Shown here: positions 1 to 8,720 of the stretch, piece by piece
Layout: each line of letters starts with the position of its first letter
Numbering within the stretch: position 1 is the stretch's first letter
DNA from: Neorhizobium vignae
GTDB taxonomy: Bacteria; Pseudomonadota; Alphaproteobacteria; Rhizobiales; Rhizobiaceae
DNA: 64,000 nucleotides
Assembly (NCBI RefSeq): GCF_000732195.1
Contig: NZ_JNNU01000012.1
Coordinates: 164,857 to 228,856 of the forward strand
Direction of reading: 5' to 3'
Notes under the pieces: model-generated
Told to the model about the DNA's origin: nothing
Database searches by the model: none
Seen by the model: the letters and a program-made list of their open reading frames with translations, nothing else
Made by a program: the position numbers and the translations under genes

Positions 1-1803
1 TCGGCGAACGCAGTTTCGCTGAACTCCGGAGAGGTGCCGGTGAACGAGGTTCGCGAACTCCGACAGCGCGCGATTTCCGCGCTGTTCACGATGTACGAAA
101 GCGCCGAGACCGATGGCGACCGGCGCGAGATTTTTTATGCCCTGGATAACGCCACGCGATCTGGTCGGAACGGCCCGAGTGCCGAATTTATGCGCGAGAG
201 CCTCGCGGATCATCTGCAGATCATCAAGTTCTTCAGCGAGCGAGCCGAAGACATGTCTTACGAGCTGCGTGAGACGATCGAGCACGCGGCGCTCTACTCC
301 TACTACCGAGCGTCCGAACTCGTCGCAGCAGAGAACGCCCCCTTCGGATGCAAAGCTCAGGCGGCGGCCCTGAGAGAGGGAATCCTCGAACTGCGGGAAC
401 GATTGAACAACGACGGGACATACTCCCGGTACAAGATCCTCGTAGGATTCGACGGCGTCATGCCGTGGCAGTGGGAAGACCGCGAATTCGATATTGAACG
501 AGTCGAGACCTACAGAGACGAGCAGCTCGAATCCATGCTCGCCGAAGTGTCCGCGGAAACGCAGGGTTTGTGGCTTGTGTTTCTCGAGCGGTGCGCAGCC
601 ACCAAGTCGAACGACCTGGCGACCTTCCCGCGATTTGCAACGTTCCTTGAAAGATTGTCTCAGAGATCGCCAGACATCGGGGAGTTCGTCCTCGTGCATG
701 CTTCCGACGACCTGCTCCGCTTTCTGGCCGCCTTTCTGAACGGTCTTTTCAAGGCCGGAGACCAGACGGTATATGGCCGGATACTCGACAGGTTCCTGCA
801 GATGCACGGCCACCTCTGGCCGATCGCGGCGCACTGGCGAGTGTCCAAGCCCGATGACCCGCACACCCTGCTGCGGCTTCTGGGCCGAGCAATCGAGGAT
901 GACGATCGGCCGACTATCGCCGAATCCATGATATTCGCGATGCGAAACTTTCCAGAAGGAACGCCTTCCCACGAGGAGTTCTTCCGTCCCGCAATCCGAC
1001 ATCTGATCGATGCGAAGGATTCACGGTGGGTGCGCATTGCCTTCCTTCCGCACTCGACGCCCTTCTTTCAGGGCTTGGAGACCGTGGACGCGCTGCTCAT
1101 TCTCGACAGCCTTCTTGAGGTTCCAGAAGTCGTCTACAATGTCGACCGCGTTCTTTCCCATGTAGCCGCCACACACCTCGACCTCGTCTGGGACTATTTC
1201 GGGCGTCGGCTCGAGCATCCTGGAAATAGTATCGAGGGGACGCGCTACGAAGCTGTGCCGCACCGGTTTCATCATCTCAACGCTCCGCTGGCGTCAGAGC
1301 CGGGACTCGCTACCGCGAAAGTTCGTGGATGGTTCGAGACGAATTCCAGATTGTTCAGCTATCGCGGAGGTCGTGTTCTGGCCGCGGCCTTCCCCACGAT
1401 GACGGAAGCGTTCGCGGACGCGCTACTGGCGGAGATCGCGAAAGGTCGACCGGAGGACGCAAAATTCGTCGTCGCGGTGATGACGAACTACCACGGGGAA
1501 GAGACCACGCATGGCGTTCTAAAGGCGTTGCTCAGAACGTTTCCCGACGACGAGACGGTCGAAGACGGCGTGGCGCGAAGCATTCGCAACACCGGGGTTG
1601 TTCACGGTGAATTCGGCTTCGTCGAGACGCTTCGAGCGAAGAAGGCACTGATCCAACCGTGGTTGGAAGAAGGCGGCGCCGTCGGGAAGTTGGCCGCGGA
1701 ACAGACCCGCTCCTTGGATCGCTCGATCCTCTCCGAAAAACGACACGCCGACGCCCGAAAGGCACTGCGCGAGATCGAATTCGACAATGACGACGACGAG
1801 TGA
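1..1803 (+). CDS. Helical protein of unknown function, 5' end cut by the window edge
   Basis: The reading frame is open from base 1, so the true start probably lies outside the window; a GTG at 34 is the first possible start inside it. About 600 residues are visible. They are rich in Leu, Ala, Glu and Arg and look all-helical, like HEAT-type solenoids, with no membrane segment, signal peptide or recognisable catalytic motif. The C-terminus is strongly acidic (FDNDDDE). I do not recognise the family. A solenoid of this size is common as the C-terminal half of large ATPase or nuclease defence proteins, but that is inference from context only. Confidence 0.6.
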   Translation, partial: SANAVSLNSGEVPVNEVRELRQRAISALFTMYESAETDGDRREIFYALDNATRSGRNGPSAEFMRESLADHLQIIKFFSERAEDMSYELRETIEHAALYSYYRASELVAAENAPFGCKAQAAALREGILELRERLNNDGTYSRYKILVGFDGVMPWQWEDREFDIERVETYRDEQLESMLAEVSAETQGLWLVFLERCAATKSNDLATFPRFATFLERLSQRSPDIGEFVLVHASDDLLRFLAAFLNGLFKAGDQTVYGRILDRFLQMHGHLWPIAAHWRVSKPDDPHTLLRLLGRAIEDDDRPTIAESMIFAMRNFPEGTPSHEEFFRPAIRHLIDAKDSRWVRIAFLPHSTPFFQGLETVDALLILDSLLEVPEVVYNVDRVLSHVAATHLDLVWDYFGRRLEHPGNSIEGTRYEAVPHRFHHLNAPLASEPGLATAKVRGWFETNSRLFSYRGGRVLAAAFPTMTEAFADALLAEIAKGRPEDAKFVVAVMTNYHGEETTHGVLKALLRTFPDDETVEDGVARSIRNTGVVHGEFGFVETLRAKKALIQPWLEEGGAVGKLAAEQTRSLDRSILSEKRHADARKALREIEFDNDDDE

Positions 1804-1943
1804 CCGGCTTGATTGCTGATCAGGGCGGCTGGGTTGCCTTCTATTGGAATAAAAGCCAGCCGCCCGGTCCGCTATCGGGGGATTGGCATTCCGCCAAAAT
1901 ACTGGTTCGACCCCGTTGTCGGAAGTCGAACCAGTGTGGACGA

Positions 1944-2115
1944 TTACATACCTGCGCCGCCGGCGACGATCAGAGCTTCGCCCGTGATCCAACCCGCTTC
2001 GTCCGATGCGATGAAGCTGACCGCGGACGCGATATCGCGAGGCTGGCCTAAGCGCCTCCTCCGTGCTCGCGAGCACGTCCTCTTTCCGAGCGTTCTCGGA
2101 CCATAGATTGACAAG
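1944..2115 (-). pseudogene. Remnant of a short-chain dehydrogenase/reductase
   Basis: On the minus strand the end of this stretch reads RLGQPRDIASAVSFIASDE, then AGWITGEALIVAGGAGM and a stop at 1944-1946. This is the typical C-terminus of an SDR oxidoreductase. Just upstream the match continues in another frame (NLWSENARKEDVLAST), so a frameshift separates the pieces near 2050-2070. The N-terminal Rossmann part is absent. It is a decayed fragment, which fits an island edge or repeated insertion in this region. Confidence 0.6.
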
Positions 2116-2183
2116 TTTACGGCAGCGAAACACGTATGGTTCAGCGACGATCAGCAGCACATCGAAGCGGCTTTGGAGGGACG

Positions 2184-3032
2184 ATGACTGCAAGTACCAG
2201 GCTGTTGGGGCTCGCCGACCTCAAGATCGACGGCTTTTCGAAGGATGCACTGACCGCAGCGTCAATGGTTCTCGCTGACGGTAAAAATCCGCTCCGTCTT
2301 GTGTTCTTTTCCGTATCAATCAGGGTCCTGCTCGAACACATTATGGGGACTCTCGCTCCCAGCGACGACGTGGAGAGCTGCTCTTGGTACAGGAAGGAGC
2401 CGGAACGGGATGGGCCAGTTCGCGCTCAGCGAATTCAGTACTGGCTCCAAGGCGGCCTTACGGACGAATTTCTGTCGACCGAGCTCGGCTTCGATCCTCG
2501 GCCAATTCGCTCTCGTGTCCTGCGATCATTCAACCGGTTGAGCAAACACGTTCACGCTCGGCAGGGCACGCTGATCTCGGATCTCAATCTTCAGGACCAG
2601 GAAGTCGCACCGGTCGTTGACGACCTCGTCGATCTGTACACGGCTTACTTCGAATATCGCTCCGCCCTCATAGAACCCTTGGTCGAGTCTCTCGATGAAG
2701 AAGCGGTAGACGATCTCATGTCGGAAACGATCCAGTCTCTTGACGAAATCGCCACCCATCACGGAATCGAGGAGATCTACACCGAGAGTACGGAGGTAGT
2801 CGAAATCACGAGCGCATCGGTGCGCTACCGAGCGTCGGGATCGATCACTGTAAGCCTACAATGGGGATCGAATTCCGACGTGCGGCGTGGCGACGGAGCG
2901 GAAATGGACAAGAGCTTTCCATTCAGTTGCGATTTCGTAGTGCCTACCGAAGACCCACGGAACCTGACTCTTGCGGAGATCGTGTCCGGCGTGGACACGG
3001 ATTCTTGGTGGAGCGGCTGGAACGACGAGTGA
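2184..3032 (+). CDS. Predicted pPIWI-associating nuclease group 2-like protein
   Basis: The protein has 282 residues from the ATG at 2184, which is preceded by a GGAGG at good spacing; an in-frame ATG at 2136 has none. The N-terminal half carries a run like KNPLRLVFFSVSIRVLLEH followed by a Cys-Trp-Tyr segment, RIQYWLQGGL and LSKHVHARQGT. I recognise this layout as that of the predicted pPIWI-associating nuclease group 2 family (pP_pnuc_2), described by comparative genomics in prokaryotic conflict loci. The C-terminal third is a beta-rich, acidic extension. No PIWI gene is visible nearby, so here it is an orphan or works with other partners. The assignment is from memory of the family and not certain. 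Confidence 0.55.
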   Translation: MTASTRLLGLADLKIDGFSKDALTAASMVLADGKNPLRLVFFSVSIRVLLEHIMGTLAPSDDVESCSWYRKEPERDGPVRAQRIQYWLQGGLTDEFLSTELGFDPRPIRSRVLRSFNRLSKHVHARQGTLISDLNLQDQEVAPVVDDLVDLYTAYFEYRSALIEPLVESLDEEAVDDLMSETIQSLDEIATHHGIEEIYTESTEVVEITSASVRYRASGSITVSLQWGSNSDVRRGDGAEMDKSFPFSCDFVVPTEDPRNLTLAEIVSGVDTDSWWSGWNDE

Positions 3033-3355
3033 CGAAATCCCCGGCGTGTCTCGTCCGTATCAAGCTCCACGTTCCTGGACGCCGAGGCATGACACAAACT
3101 CAATCCCTCCGTCGCTACCGACGGAAACTCACCCCTTTGAAACTGGGAAGGTACGGCCTCGTGACGAGCGCGCCGCTCTCGCCGGAGCCGTCCAAGGAGG
3201 CCGGGGTACCCGGTTCGGATCAAGCGGCGGCGTCGCACCGTCCCTGCGTCCCTTGCGCACTTTCAGGAACGATCGGATGCTGACTTCGTGCAATCCGAGG
3301 AGAGACATGAGCGGACGCGCCGAAACCACCGATGCAGTTATGCGTGCACCTCGAC
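3033..3355 (+). other. Intergenic stretch, nothing recognised
   Basis: This stretch of 323 bases lies between the plus-strand nuclease-like gene and a small minus-strand gene. Short overlapping frames occur on both strands, but none has a ribosome binding site plus family-like composition. I see no hairpin with a U-run. Confidence 0.4.
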
Positions 3356-3559
3356 CTAGCCCTCTTGACGTTCCGCCTGCGGCCGCCAGCCACGCGTGAA
3401 ACCCTTGCTCAAGCAGGCAGACGCCACCGCCAGTTCAGCCTGCAGGTGCGCGCAGTCTTCAAGAAGAGTCTGGATTGTAGCCCGATGGTCACCATCGTGC
3501 CATGCAAGCGCTTGGTCGACGGCGTCGGCAGCTTGGATGAGGTTCTTCTGGGCGAGCAT
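3356..3559 (-). CDS. Small conserved rhizobial-type hypothetical protein
   Basis: It encodes 67 residues (start MLAQKNLIQAADAV). The ATG at 3559 has a perfect AGGAGG (complement of 3568-3573) eight bases upstream, while the ATG at 3565 is too close. The product is helical, has a repeated Asp/His-Asp-Gly turn (WHDGDHRATI) and ends with a GFTRGWRP motif. I recall similar short proteins in several rhizobia but know no function. It stands alone, with no obvious operon partner. Confidence 0.6.
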   Translation of the reverse strand: MLAQKNLIQAADAVDQALAWHDGDHRATIQTLLEDCAHLQAELAVASACLSKGFTRGWRPQAERQEG

Positions 3560-3778
3560 GTTCATCACCTCCTGGAGACGCGCATCTGGTGCGTCGGCGT
3601 GGTGGGACAGGCTTTGTGGCGGGCGGGTTCATCTCGTCCGGTGCAGTGCAGCCAGACAAGCGTAGCGGACGGGATGAGTCGTTTCAACTTGGATAGATCA
3701 ATAGGGCACTACCGGTGAAGATCTTTCTGCCCAATGCAGGGGCGTCGATTTCGGCGACCTCGATTGAAGTCCGAGGAC

Positions 3779-3970
3779 TTACAGGACGTCGTCGTCTTCC
3801 AATGTTCCGGGAAGGACCGCCCACTCCGAAACAGGTTTCCTTACGCCCGGTCGGAACCGGACGATGAACATTCCATCGTGCTCCAGGACCGTCTGTGGGT
3901 TCGCCCGCGCCTCGTCGAGCAACGACTCAATGTCTTCCTCGGCTTCCTTACGGCTCCAGACTTTCGTCAT
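3779..3970 (-). CDS. Phd/YefM-type antitoxin-like protein
   Basis: It encodes 63 residues. The N-terminus (VWSRKEAEEDIESLLDEA, then NPQTVLEHDG) matches the DNA-binding and dimerisation part of Phd/YefM antitoxins: W-x3-EA-x3-I-x2-LL-x2-A, then a PQ-x-[VI] strand. The C-terminal part is short and acidic. It is transcribed divergently from a PIN-domain gene that starts 101 bases away, with a perfect palindrome between them. In the usual type II arrangement antitoxin and toxin are co-directional and overlapping, so divergence is unusual. The likely role is to bind and neutralise the PIN protein and to repress both promoters. Confidence 0.65.
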   Translation of the reverse strand: MTKVWSRKEAEEDIESLLDEARANPQTVLEHDGMFIVRFRPGVRKPVSEWAVLPGTLEDDDVL

Positions 3971-4008
3971 GCGTCCGAATTCCTTGTATACCTGATTGGG
4001 CCACTCAC

Positions 4009-4026
4009 ATTGACGCCCGCGTCAAT
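4009..4026. promoter_or_regulatory. Perfect palindromic operator between antitoxin and toxin
   Basis: ATTGACGC-CC-GCGTCAAT is a perfect inverted repeat with eight-base arms and a two-base centre, placed between the two divergent start codons. TTGACG, a good -35 hexamer, appears on both strands within it. A TATACA suited to a -10 box lies on the minus strand at 3985-3990. An autoregulatory antitoxin site is the simplest reading. Confidence 0.6.
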
Positions 4027-4071
4027 CTACTGTTTCTTCGCTCCGAGATCAAATCTGCCTTCGGATTGCAT

Positions 4072-4629
4072 ATGGCCAGCGTTGGAAACAGCATCACCGT
4101 GGGAAGGCCTCGGTTGCTACTGGACACCAACATCGTCAGCGCCCGAGCGCGGCGGAGACCGCCGGATGGGTTGCAGGCCTGGCTGCAGGCCGTTTCCCAG
4201 TTCGCCGACTTTTGTCTCTGCTTCCCGGTCATGATCGAAATCAAGCGCGGCCTCAGAATGGCCAACGACCCCATCGTAGCCGCGAGAGTGCGCGCCGTCA
4301 TCGAGGATCTGGACAGGGCGGACTTCATATACTTCGGAATGGACAAGGCCATGGAGGGAATACTTTCCGAGATGATGGCCAACCGCAATCTCAGGCATTT
4401 CTGGCAGCCCCAGCCGAACAGCCGCACTGATCGCGTCAGTCACGACCTCATGATAGCGGCGACCTCGATCGCATACGACACCTGCATAATAACGACCGAC
4501 AGCGACTACGAGGTCATCGACCGGTACCATCCCCTTCCCGGCGTCTACGATCCTATTCAAGGGAGGTGGCTCGTCGAACCCGCATACGCAATTGAACTAC
4601 CGACGATCCATCCGACGCTTGGTTTGTAG
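4072..4629 (+). CDS. PIN-domain ribonuclease toxin, VapC-like
   Basis: It encodes 185 residues from the ATG at 4072. The four acidic positions of a PIN nuclease are visible: Asp18 in RLLLDTN, Glu56 in MIEIKRG, Asp125 in SHDLMIAA and Asp143 in ITTDSDY. These would coordinate Mg/Mn for RNA cleavage. At 185 residues it is longer than most VapC proteins (about 130), with a C-terminal tail after the PIN core. Its partner is probably the divergent Phd-like gene at 3779-3970. It could also belong to a broader PIN family with a non-toxin role. No good Shine-Dalgarno sequence precedes the start. Confidence 0.75.
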   Translation: MASVGNSITVGRPRLLLDTNIVSARARRRPPDGLQAWLQAVSQFADFCLCFPVMIEIKRGLRMANDPIVAARVRAVIEDLDRADFIYFGMDKAMEGILSEMMANRNLRHFWQPQPNSRTDRVSHDLMIAATSIAYDTCIITTDSDYEVIDRYHPLPGVYDPIQGRWLVEPAYAIELPTIHPTLGL

Positions 4630-4973
4630 TTCGATATACCGACACTCGATCCCGCAAGGTTGGGGTCGATGCCAACCGGCGCGTTGACGCCGTGAGCTGG
4701 CTAAGAGCGAAATGCTACGCAGCGCCGCGGTTCCGCGGACGAAAGGATCATAAGAGCGGAGACGGCCCCCGAATCCTCACCGAGCTCCGCCTCGAAGACG
4801 GAATAACAGAGGGCGAAGAGGAGCCGCTCGCGTCTCCTCGAATACATCGCGATTAGCGGAGCCAGCCCAACTAGACCAAAGACTTGGTTTACCAAGGACG
4901 TTTTCAATACGGCAATGGACTGCTGCTAGATGTCGCGAAAAGGCCGGGATACAGCACGCGGGGGGTTTTTAGG
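4630..4973 (+). other. Intergenic stretch upstream of the methyltransferase-like gene
   Basis: This stretch of 344 bases carries no convincing gene. A frame continuous with the downstream gene starts at 4884 but lacks a ribosome binding site. A possible 68-codon minus-strand frame (4701-4907) has no supporting signal. A run of T after a G-rich run (about 4961-4970) lies immediately before the next start. Confidence 0.35.
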
Positions 4974-6989
4974 ATGGCGGAGCACGAGGACGTCGAAGAG
5001 CGGACAGAACTCGGGGGCCTCGGTTCTGTCGAACCACATCTGCGACCCTACCGCGAGCGGGCTTCAGCCGCGTTTTACCGGATCATTGCGACCATCAAGC
5101 AACTACGTGAAAACCATCCCGATCTTTCCGATGGCTGGATCGCTAGCTGGCTGGAGCGGGAACTGGAAATTACGAAGGAAGAGGCCACGGCCCTCGCAAG
5201 AGTCGAAGCCCAACTCGGCCGGCATATAGACGTCCTGGAGAGTAACCGGGTTTCTGCGGCTGTGGTCTACGCTCTCTTGCAATGCGAGTCCGATACTAAG
5301 GACGAGTGTCTTGCGGCGATCGAAAGCGGAATACGGCTTGTCCCAGCGGACGTGGAAAGGATTCGAGCTGGGCGTGCGCCGCAAGCCTGGCACCCGAGAG
5401 TGGCGCAACAACAGCGCCGGGCGAAGTTCAACGCCGCCGCGCTTGCCGTTGGTCGAGACATGCCTCGATCCTTGAAGACAAGCAGCCGCGAGCTGCTCGA
5501 ACTCCTCAATAGGGCCGCACACACGGCGAAGACCAGCGCCACAGGAGGCACTGAGCACGGCGTGGACGCGGATATCGAAAGAATTCGCGAGAAGGCGGCG
5601 GTGGTCGCCCACTACTTCCAAGCAACGTTTGGCGAAAAGCAGCCGCCTCGCTCGCGCGTGCCTGTCCTCGCGAAGAGCGATATGATCGAAGCGGCATTCC
5701 TTCAATCCTGGCATGCTCTTTCCGATCTTCAGCAGCACGTATATTCGCCGAACGAAATCGCCTCGTCCGCCTCCAATCCCGATTCCTTGCTATTTCAAAG
5801 TATCGCCTTTCTCGCCGGCACGAGGAGTACGATACCCCTGATCCGCACGCCTCGCATCGACGGAACGCCACCTCGCGAGCTGTTGCACGTCGACGTGATG
5901 GCAGGAATCGGTGGTGCCTCTCTCGGCCTCGAGACCGCTGGTTTCGCACCCGCCGCACTTTTCGAACCGTCGATCAATGCACGCCGAATCCTTCAGGACA
6001 ATCGACGCGCCTGGCCCCTCAAAGACTATACCGACCCAAGCGATCTTCTGCGCCAGTGCAAAGAAATGGGACTCCGAGAAGTCGATCTCGTGACGAGCGG
6101 CACGATGATGTTTCCATTTTCTCCAAAGGTGAAGGGTACCGACTTTCACCGATCTGTCTTCGACGGCTTTATTCTTGTCGTGCGCGACCTCCGTCCGCGC
6201 GCCGTGTTCTTTGGCGTGGATCCTTCGATGATGACGAAGGCTAGCGCTCCGTCCAGAGCGGAGATCGAGAACTCCTTCGACGTCCTCGGCTATGGGTCGA
6301 GGTGGATCGAAGTGCAGGCTTCGAGAGCCGGCCTGCCGAAAACGGAGCGGCATCACGTTCTCGTCGCGATGTCGCGTCGCGCGATCGAGACGTTCGAGAT
6401 GCCGGTGATTATCAACCCGGTGCGGAAGTCGCTGTGGCATGCGATCGGTAATCTGGCAGCGCCCGGACGACATCGGTCGATCCAGAATAGCAAGCAAAAC
6501 AGCGCCTACGAAGCGTGGTACCGCGCGTTCAAAACGAGACTTGGAGACGGGCTCGCGCCAGCGTTCACGCTGTCCAACGGGAAGTTTAATCTGGGTGAGT
6601 GGGAAGAACTAAGCATAGACATTTCGAAGCTCGCCGAGGAGCTCCCGGCGCCCGAGCTTGTGGTCGATCCCAACTATAAATTCAAACTGACGCGGAACAT
6701 GCTCGCGTCGATCAATGGATTTCCACTCCGTTGGCGACTGACTGCAGCGCTGGATCTTGAGCGAAGACAGCTCGATGGTGCGATTTCGCCGATCGTTGCC
6801 AAGATGGTAGGGCTTGCGCTCTATCCCTTGCTCACCGGCAAATCATTGGACTACGAGCGGGCTGTGACGACCCCCTTGCTCCACTGGCCTACCCGCTCGG
6901 AACTTTTTCTTGGGCCGCCCCCGCCCCCATTGCTTCCACGTCCGCCTAGCATCGCACGCCATAGGCCGCGCAAGGCAACCTCGATCTAA
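4974..6989 (+). CDS. Cytosine-C5 DNA methyltransferase-like pseudoenzyme with a helical N-terminal region
   Basis: It encodes 671 residues from the ATG at 4974, preceded by a short AGGA. Residues 1-300 are helical and unrecognised. Residues 303-620 follow the cytosine-C5 methyltransferase plan: motif I VDVMAGIGGASLGLE (306-320) with acidic Glu331 after it; a motif IV position reading DLVTSGTMMFPFS (371-383), where active enzymes have PCQ; a motif VI position reading FGVDP instead of ENV; motif VIII-like GLPKTERHHVLVAM (453-466); and motifs IX/X as SINGFPLRW (579-587) and GAISPIVAKMVGLAL (602-616). The catalytic Cys and the Glu of ENV are both gone, but the cofactor-binding loop is kept. It probably binds SAM or DNA without methylating. 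A Pro/Arg-rich tail follows. No restriction endonuclease or active methylase is visible beside it. Confidence 0.7.
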   Translation: MAEHEDVEERTELGGLGSVEPHLRPYRERASAAFYRIIATIKQLRENHPDLSDGWIASWLERELEITKEEATALARVEAQLGRHIDVLESNRVSAAVVYALLQCESDTKDECLAAIESGIRLVPADVERIRAGRAPQAWHPRVAQQQRRAKFNAAALAVGRDMPRSLKTSSRELLELLNRAAHTAKTSATGGTEHGVDADIERIREKAAVVAHYFQATFGEKQPPRSRVPVLAKSDMIEAAFLQSWHALSDLQQHVYSPNEIASSASNPDSLLFQSIAFLAGTRSTIPLIRTPRIDGTPPRELLHVDVMAGIGGASLGLETAGFAPAALFEPSINARRILQDNRRAWPLKDYTDPSDLLRQCKEMGLREVDLVTSGTMMFPFSPKVKGTDFHRSVFDGFILVVRDLRPRAVFFGVDPSMMTKASAPSRAEIENSFDVLGYGSRWIEVQASRAGLPKTERHHVLVAMSRRAIETFEMPVIINPVRKSLWHAIGNLAAPGRHRSIQNSKQNSAYEAWYRAFKTRLGDGLAPAFTLSNGKFNLGEWEELSIDISKLAEELPAPELVVDPNYKFKLTRNMLASINGFPLRWRLTAALDLERRQLDGAISPIVAKMVGLALYPLLTGKSLDYERAVTTPLLHWPTRSELFLGPPPPPLLPRPPSIARHRPRKATSI

Positions 6990-7032
6990 GCCCGAGAAGG
7001 CCGGCGTCGAGGCGCAACGTTACCATGTTCTA

Positions 7033-7698
7033 TCACCATCTCCTGTAGCCCAATCCTGCAAGATGACGCTTCATCATCTCCGTTACCTCCGTGGTGCTGG
7101 ATTTGGAGCGATCGGAATCCTCCCCATCGATGCGCAGCTCCACTCCCGCTCGATAATCGAAAGAGAAGATCACTTCGAAGCTCTGACGGTCGTAGACGAA
7201 CGAAAGCGTTTCGTTGCCTTGGGAGTCCCTGTCGACGATTACATCCGCGTCGTCAGGAAGTGCGTATTCCAGCTCGTGCCATAGCGATAGAAGCGCGCCG
7301 TGATCAGGGATGTTCGGCTGGCTCGTCCCAGTTGGATAAAACGGCTCGGTCCGAAGCCTGGTTTCGATCAACTCGAGAACGGTCTCCCGATCGCCGGGCG
7401 ACTCGCCCTGCATAGGGTCGACCGGAAAATAGTAGTGCCATCCGTTCGTCCCCACCGGGTTCAACAGGACATCCTGAATTCCAATTTCCAGGTCAGCCCA
7501 ATCGAGCTGCTCGAGTCCCGTCTCGGACTGAACCTTCAACATGACTTCCATGGGCGACCGCCACTCGCCTTCCCCCGGTCGCCAGAACACCATTCGATCA
7601 TGAAGTCCCTGCCGGTGGAGGGTGTGAAACAAATCCAGTTCTGCCATCAAGGGCTCCAGCGCCTTGACGAGTTCCTCGATAATCTTCGTGTTGTACAT
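7033..7698 (-). CDS. Hypothetical soluble acidic protein
   Basis: It encodes 221 residues and is convergent with the methyltransferase-like gene. It is acidic and soluble, with many aromatic residues (WHYYFPVDP, FSFDYRAGVELRID), no signal peptide and no membrane segment. The mixed alpha/beta composition and size resemble polymorphic-toxin immunity proteins, but no specific family motif is seen. A GGGGGC run precedes the ATG at 7698. I do not recognise the family. Its place beside the pseudo-methyltransferase and the PIN pair suggests island cargo. Confidence 0.55.
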   Translation of the reverse strand: MYNTKIIEELVKALEPLMAELDLFHTLHRQGLHDRMVFWRPGEGEWRSPMEVMLKVQSETGLEQLDWADLEIGIQDVLLNPVGTNGWHYYFPVDPMQGESPGDRETVLELIETRLRTEPFYPTGTSQPNIPDHGALLSLWHELEYALPDDADVIVDRDSQGNETLSFVYDRQSFEVIFSFDYRAGVELRIDGEDSDRSKSSTTEVTEMMKRHLAGLGYRRW

Positions 7699-8241
7699 TC
7701 TGCCCCCAGCGAGCGTTGTCCATTTGCGGACTCACGGTCTTGGATGCCGATGCATGAAACAAACCCGATGGATTCGACGCCGTCGGTACGAGTTTGCGGA
7801 TCATACTAAAGTCGAAATTGACGCCGGACCTGTAAGGCGTCGGAATGCCTTCGCATCGTCGCCAACGTGGGATCCACGCAAATGACCATATCGCCTATAG
7901 CAGGCTCGATAGGAGCGGCTGGCATAGCCGCCCGCTGATTGCGCGATCCCCTCGGGGCCGCGCCGATCTCCCGGTGCTCCCCGCCATGCCAGCCCGAAAA
8001 TCAGAACAGAACGGAACGAAATCCAAAGAGATTTCGAGGCCTTTTTCTGCCGTGGACTTCAAGCACCGCACTAGCGGGCGAGTTCGCTGCAACGGTCGTG
8101 ATCAGGCAGTTGACGATGGAAGGGCCTGAGGCGAACTGCTAGGCCAGTCGCAGGCGGCCGCCCCATTGAACCAGAATTCGAACTCCAGCACGTAGTGGAT
8201 TTCCGCTGCGATCGCTGAACTGTGACATGGAGATACGTCAG
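7699..8241 (+). other. Gene-free interval in the accessory block
   Basis: This stretch is 543 bases long. Short frames occur on both strands, but none carries a recognisable family signature or good start. The composition is like the flanks. A small symmetric G/C element lies around 7910-7945. It may hold decayed genes or promoters for the leftward and rightward genes. Confidence 0.35.
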
Positions 8242-8592
8242 ATGGAAGATATCATCACACAACTTACCCGCAGGCATCCGCATTGCCCCCGTTGGATGGG
8301 CAACCTCTCCAAAGATCCCTTGGGCACGGCGTTTCAGTTCGCCGTCATCGACAAATGGCGGCAGGCCCATGCGGGCGACGTCGACGCGCTTTATGTGCGA
8401 CTGTTCGAGGAGATCGCCGTTATGATCGCCCGGACTGGGCGACACTACCCGGTACCGACCAGGGAAGAATTCGCCGAGACGATAAAGCTATACCTGCCTA
8501 TGGTGCTCGGCGTCTCCTGGCAACGTCTTCGCAATCTTCCACCACCGCCCACGCCTGAGGAGATGCGCTCCCGGATCAAGCGCTCCCGCTAG
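8242..8592 (+). CDS. Hypothetical protein upstream of the tns genes
   Basis: It encodes 116 residues. The ATG at 8242 has GGAG at 8229-8232; the in-frame ATG at 8227 overlaps that sequence. The product is helical with basic ends and a Pro-rich linker (LPPPPTPEEM) before a basic tail. No domain is recognised. It lies in the same direction as, and about 0.6 kb before, tnsA, so it may be a transposon accessory gene. Confidence 0.5.
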   Translation: MEDIITQLTRRHPHCPRWMGNLSKDPLGTAFQFAVIDKWRQAHAGDVDALYVRLFEEIAVMIARTGRHYPVPTREEFAETIKLYLPMVLGVSWQRLRNLPPPPTPEEMRSRIKRSR

Positions 8593-8720
8593 CGAGACGC
8601 CGCGGCGGCTTTCCAAACGAAATCAATCGAATACGAACGGAGTCCTCGCGGATTGCGAAGGCGAACCCGCGCGCTCTGGCACCCCACCGTGAAAACCAAC
8701 CATGAAAGAGGGAGATCCAG

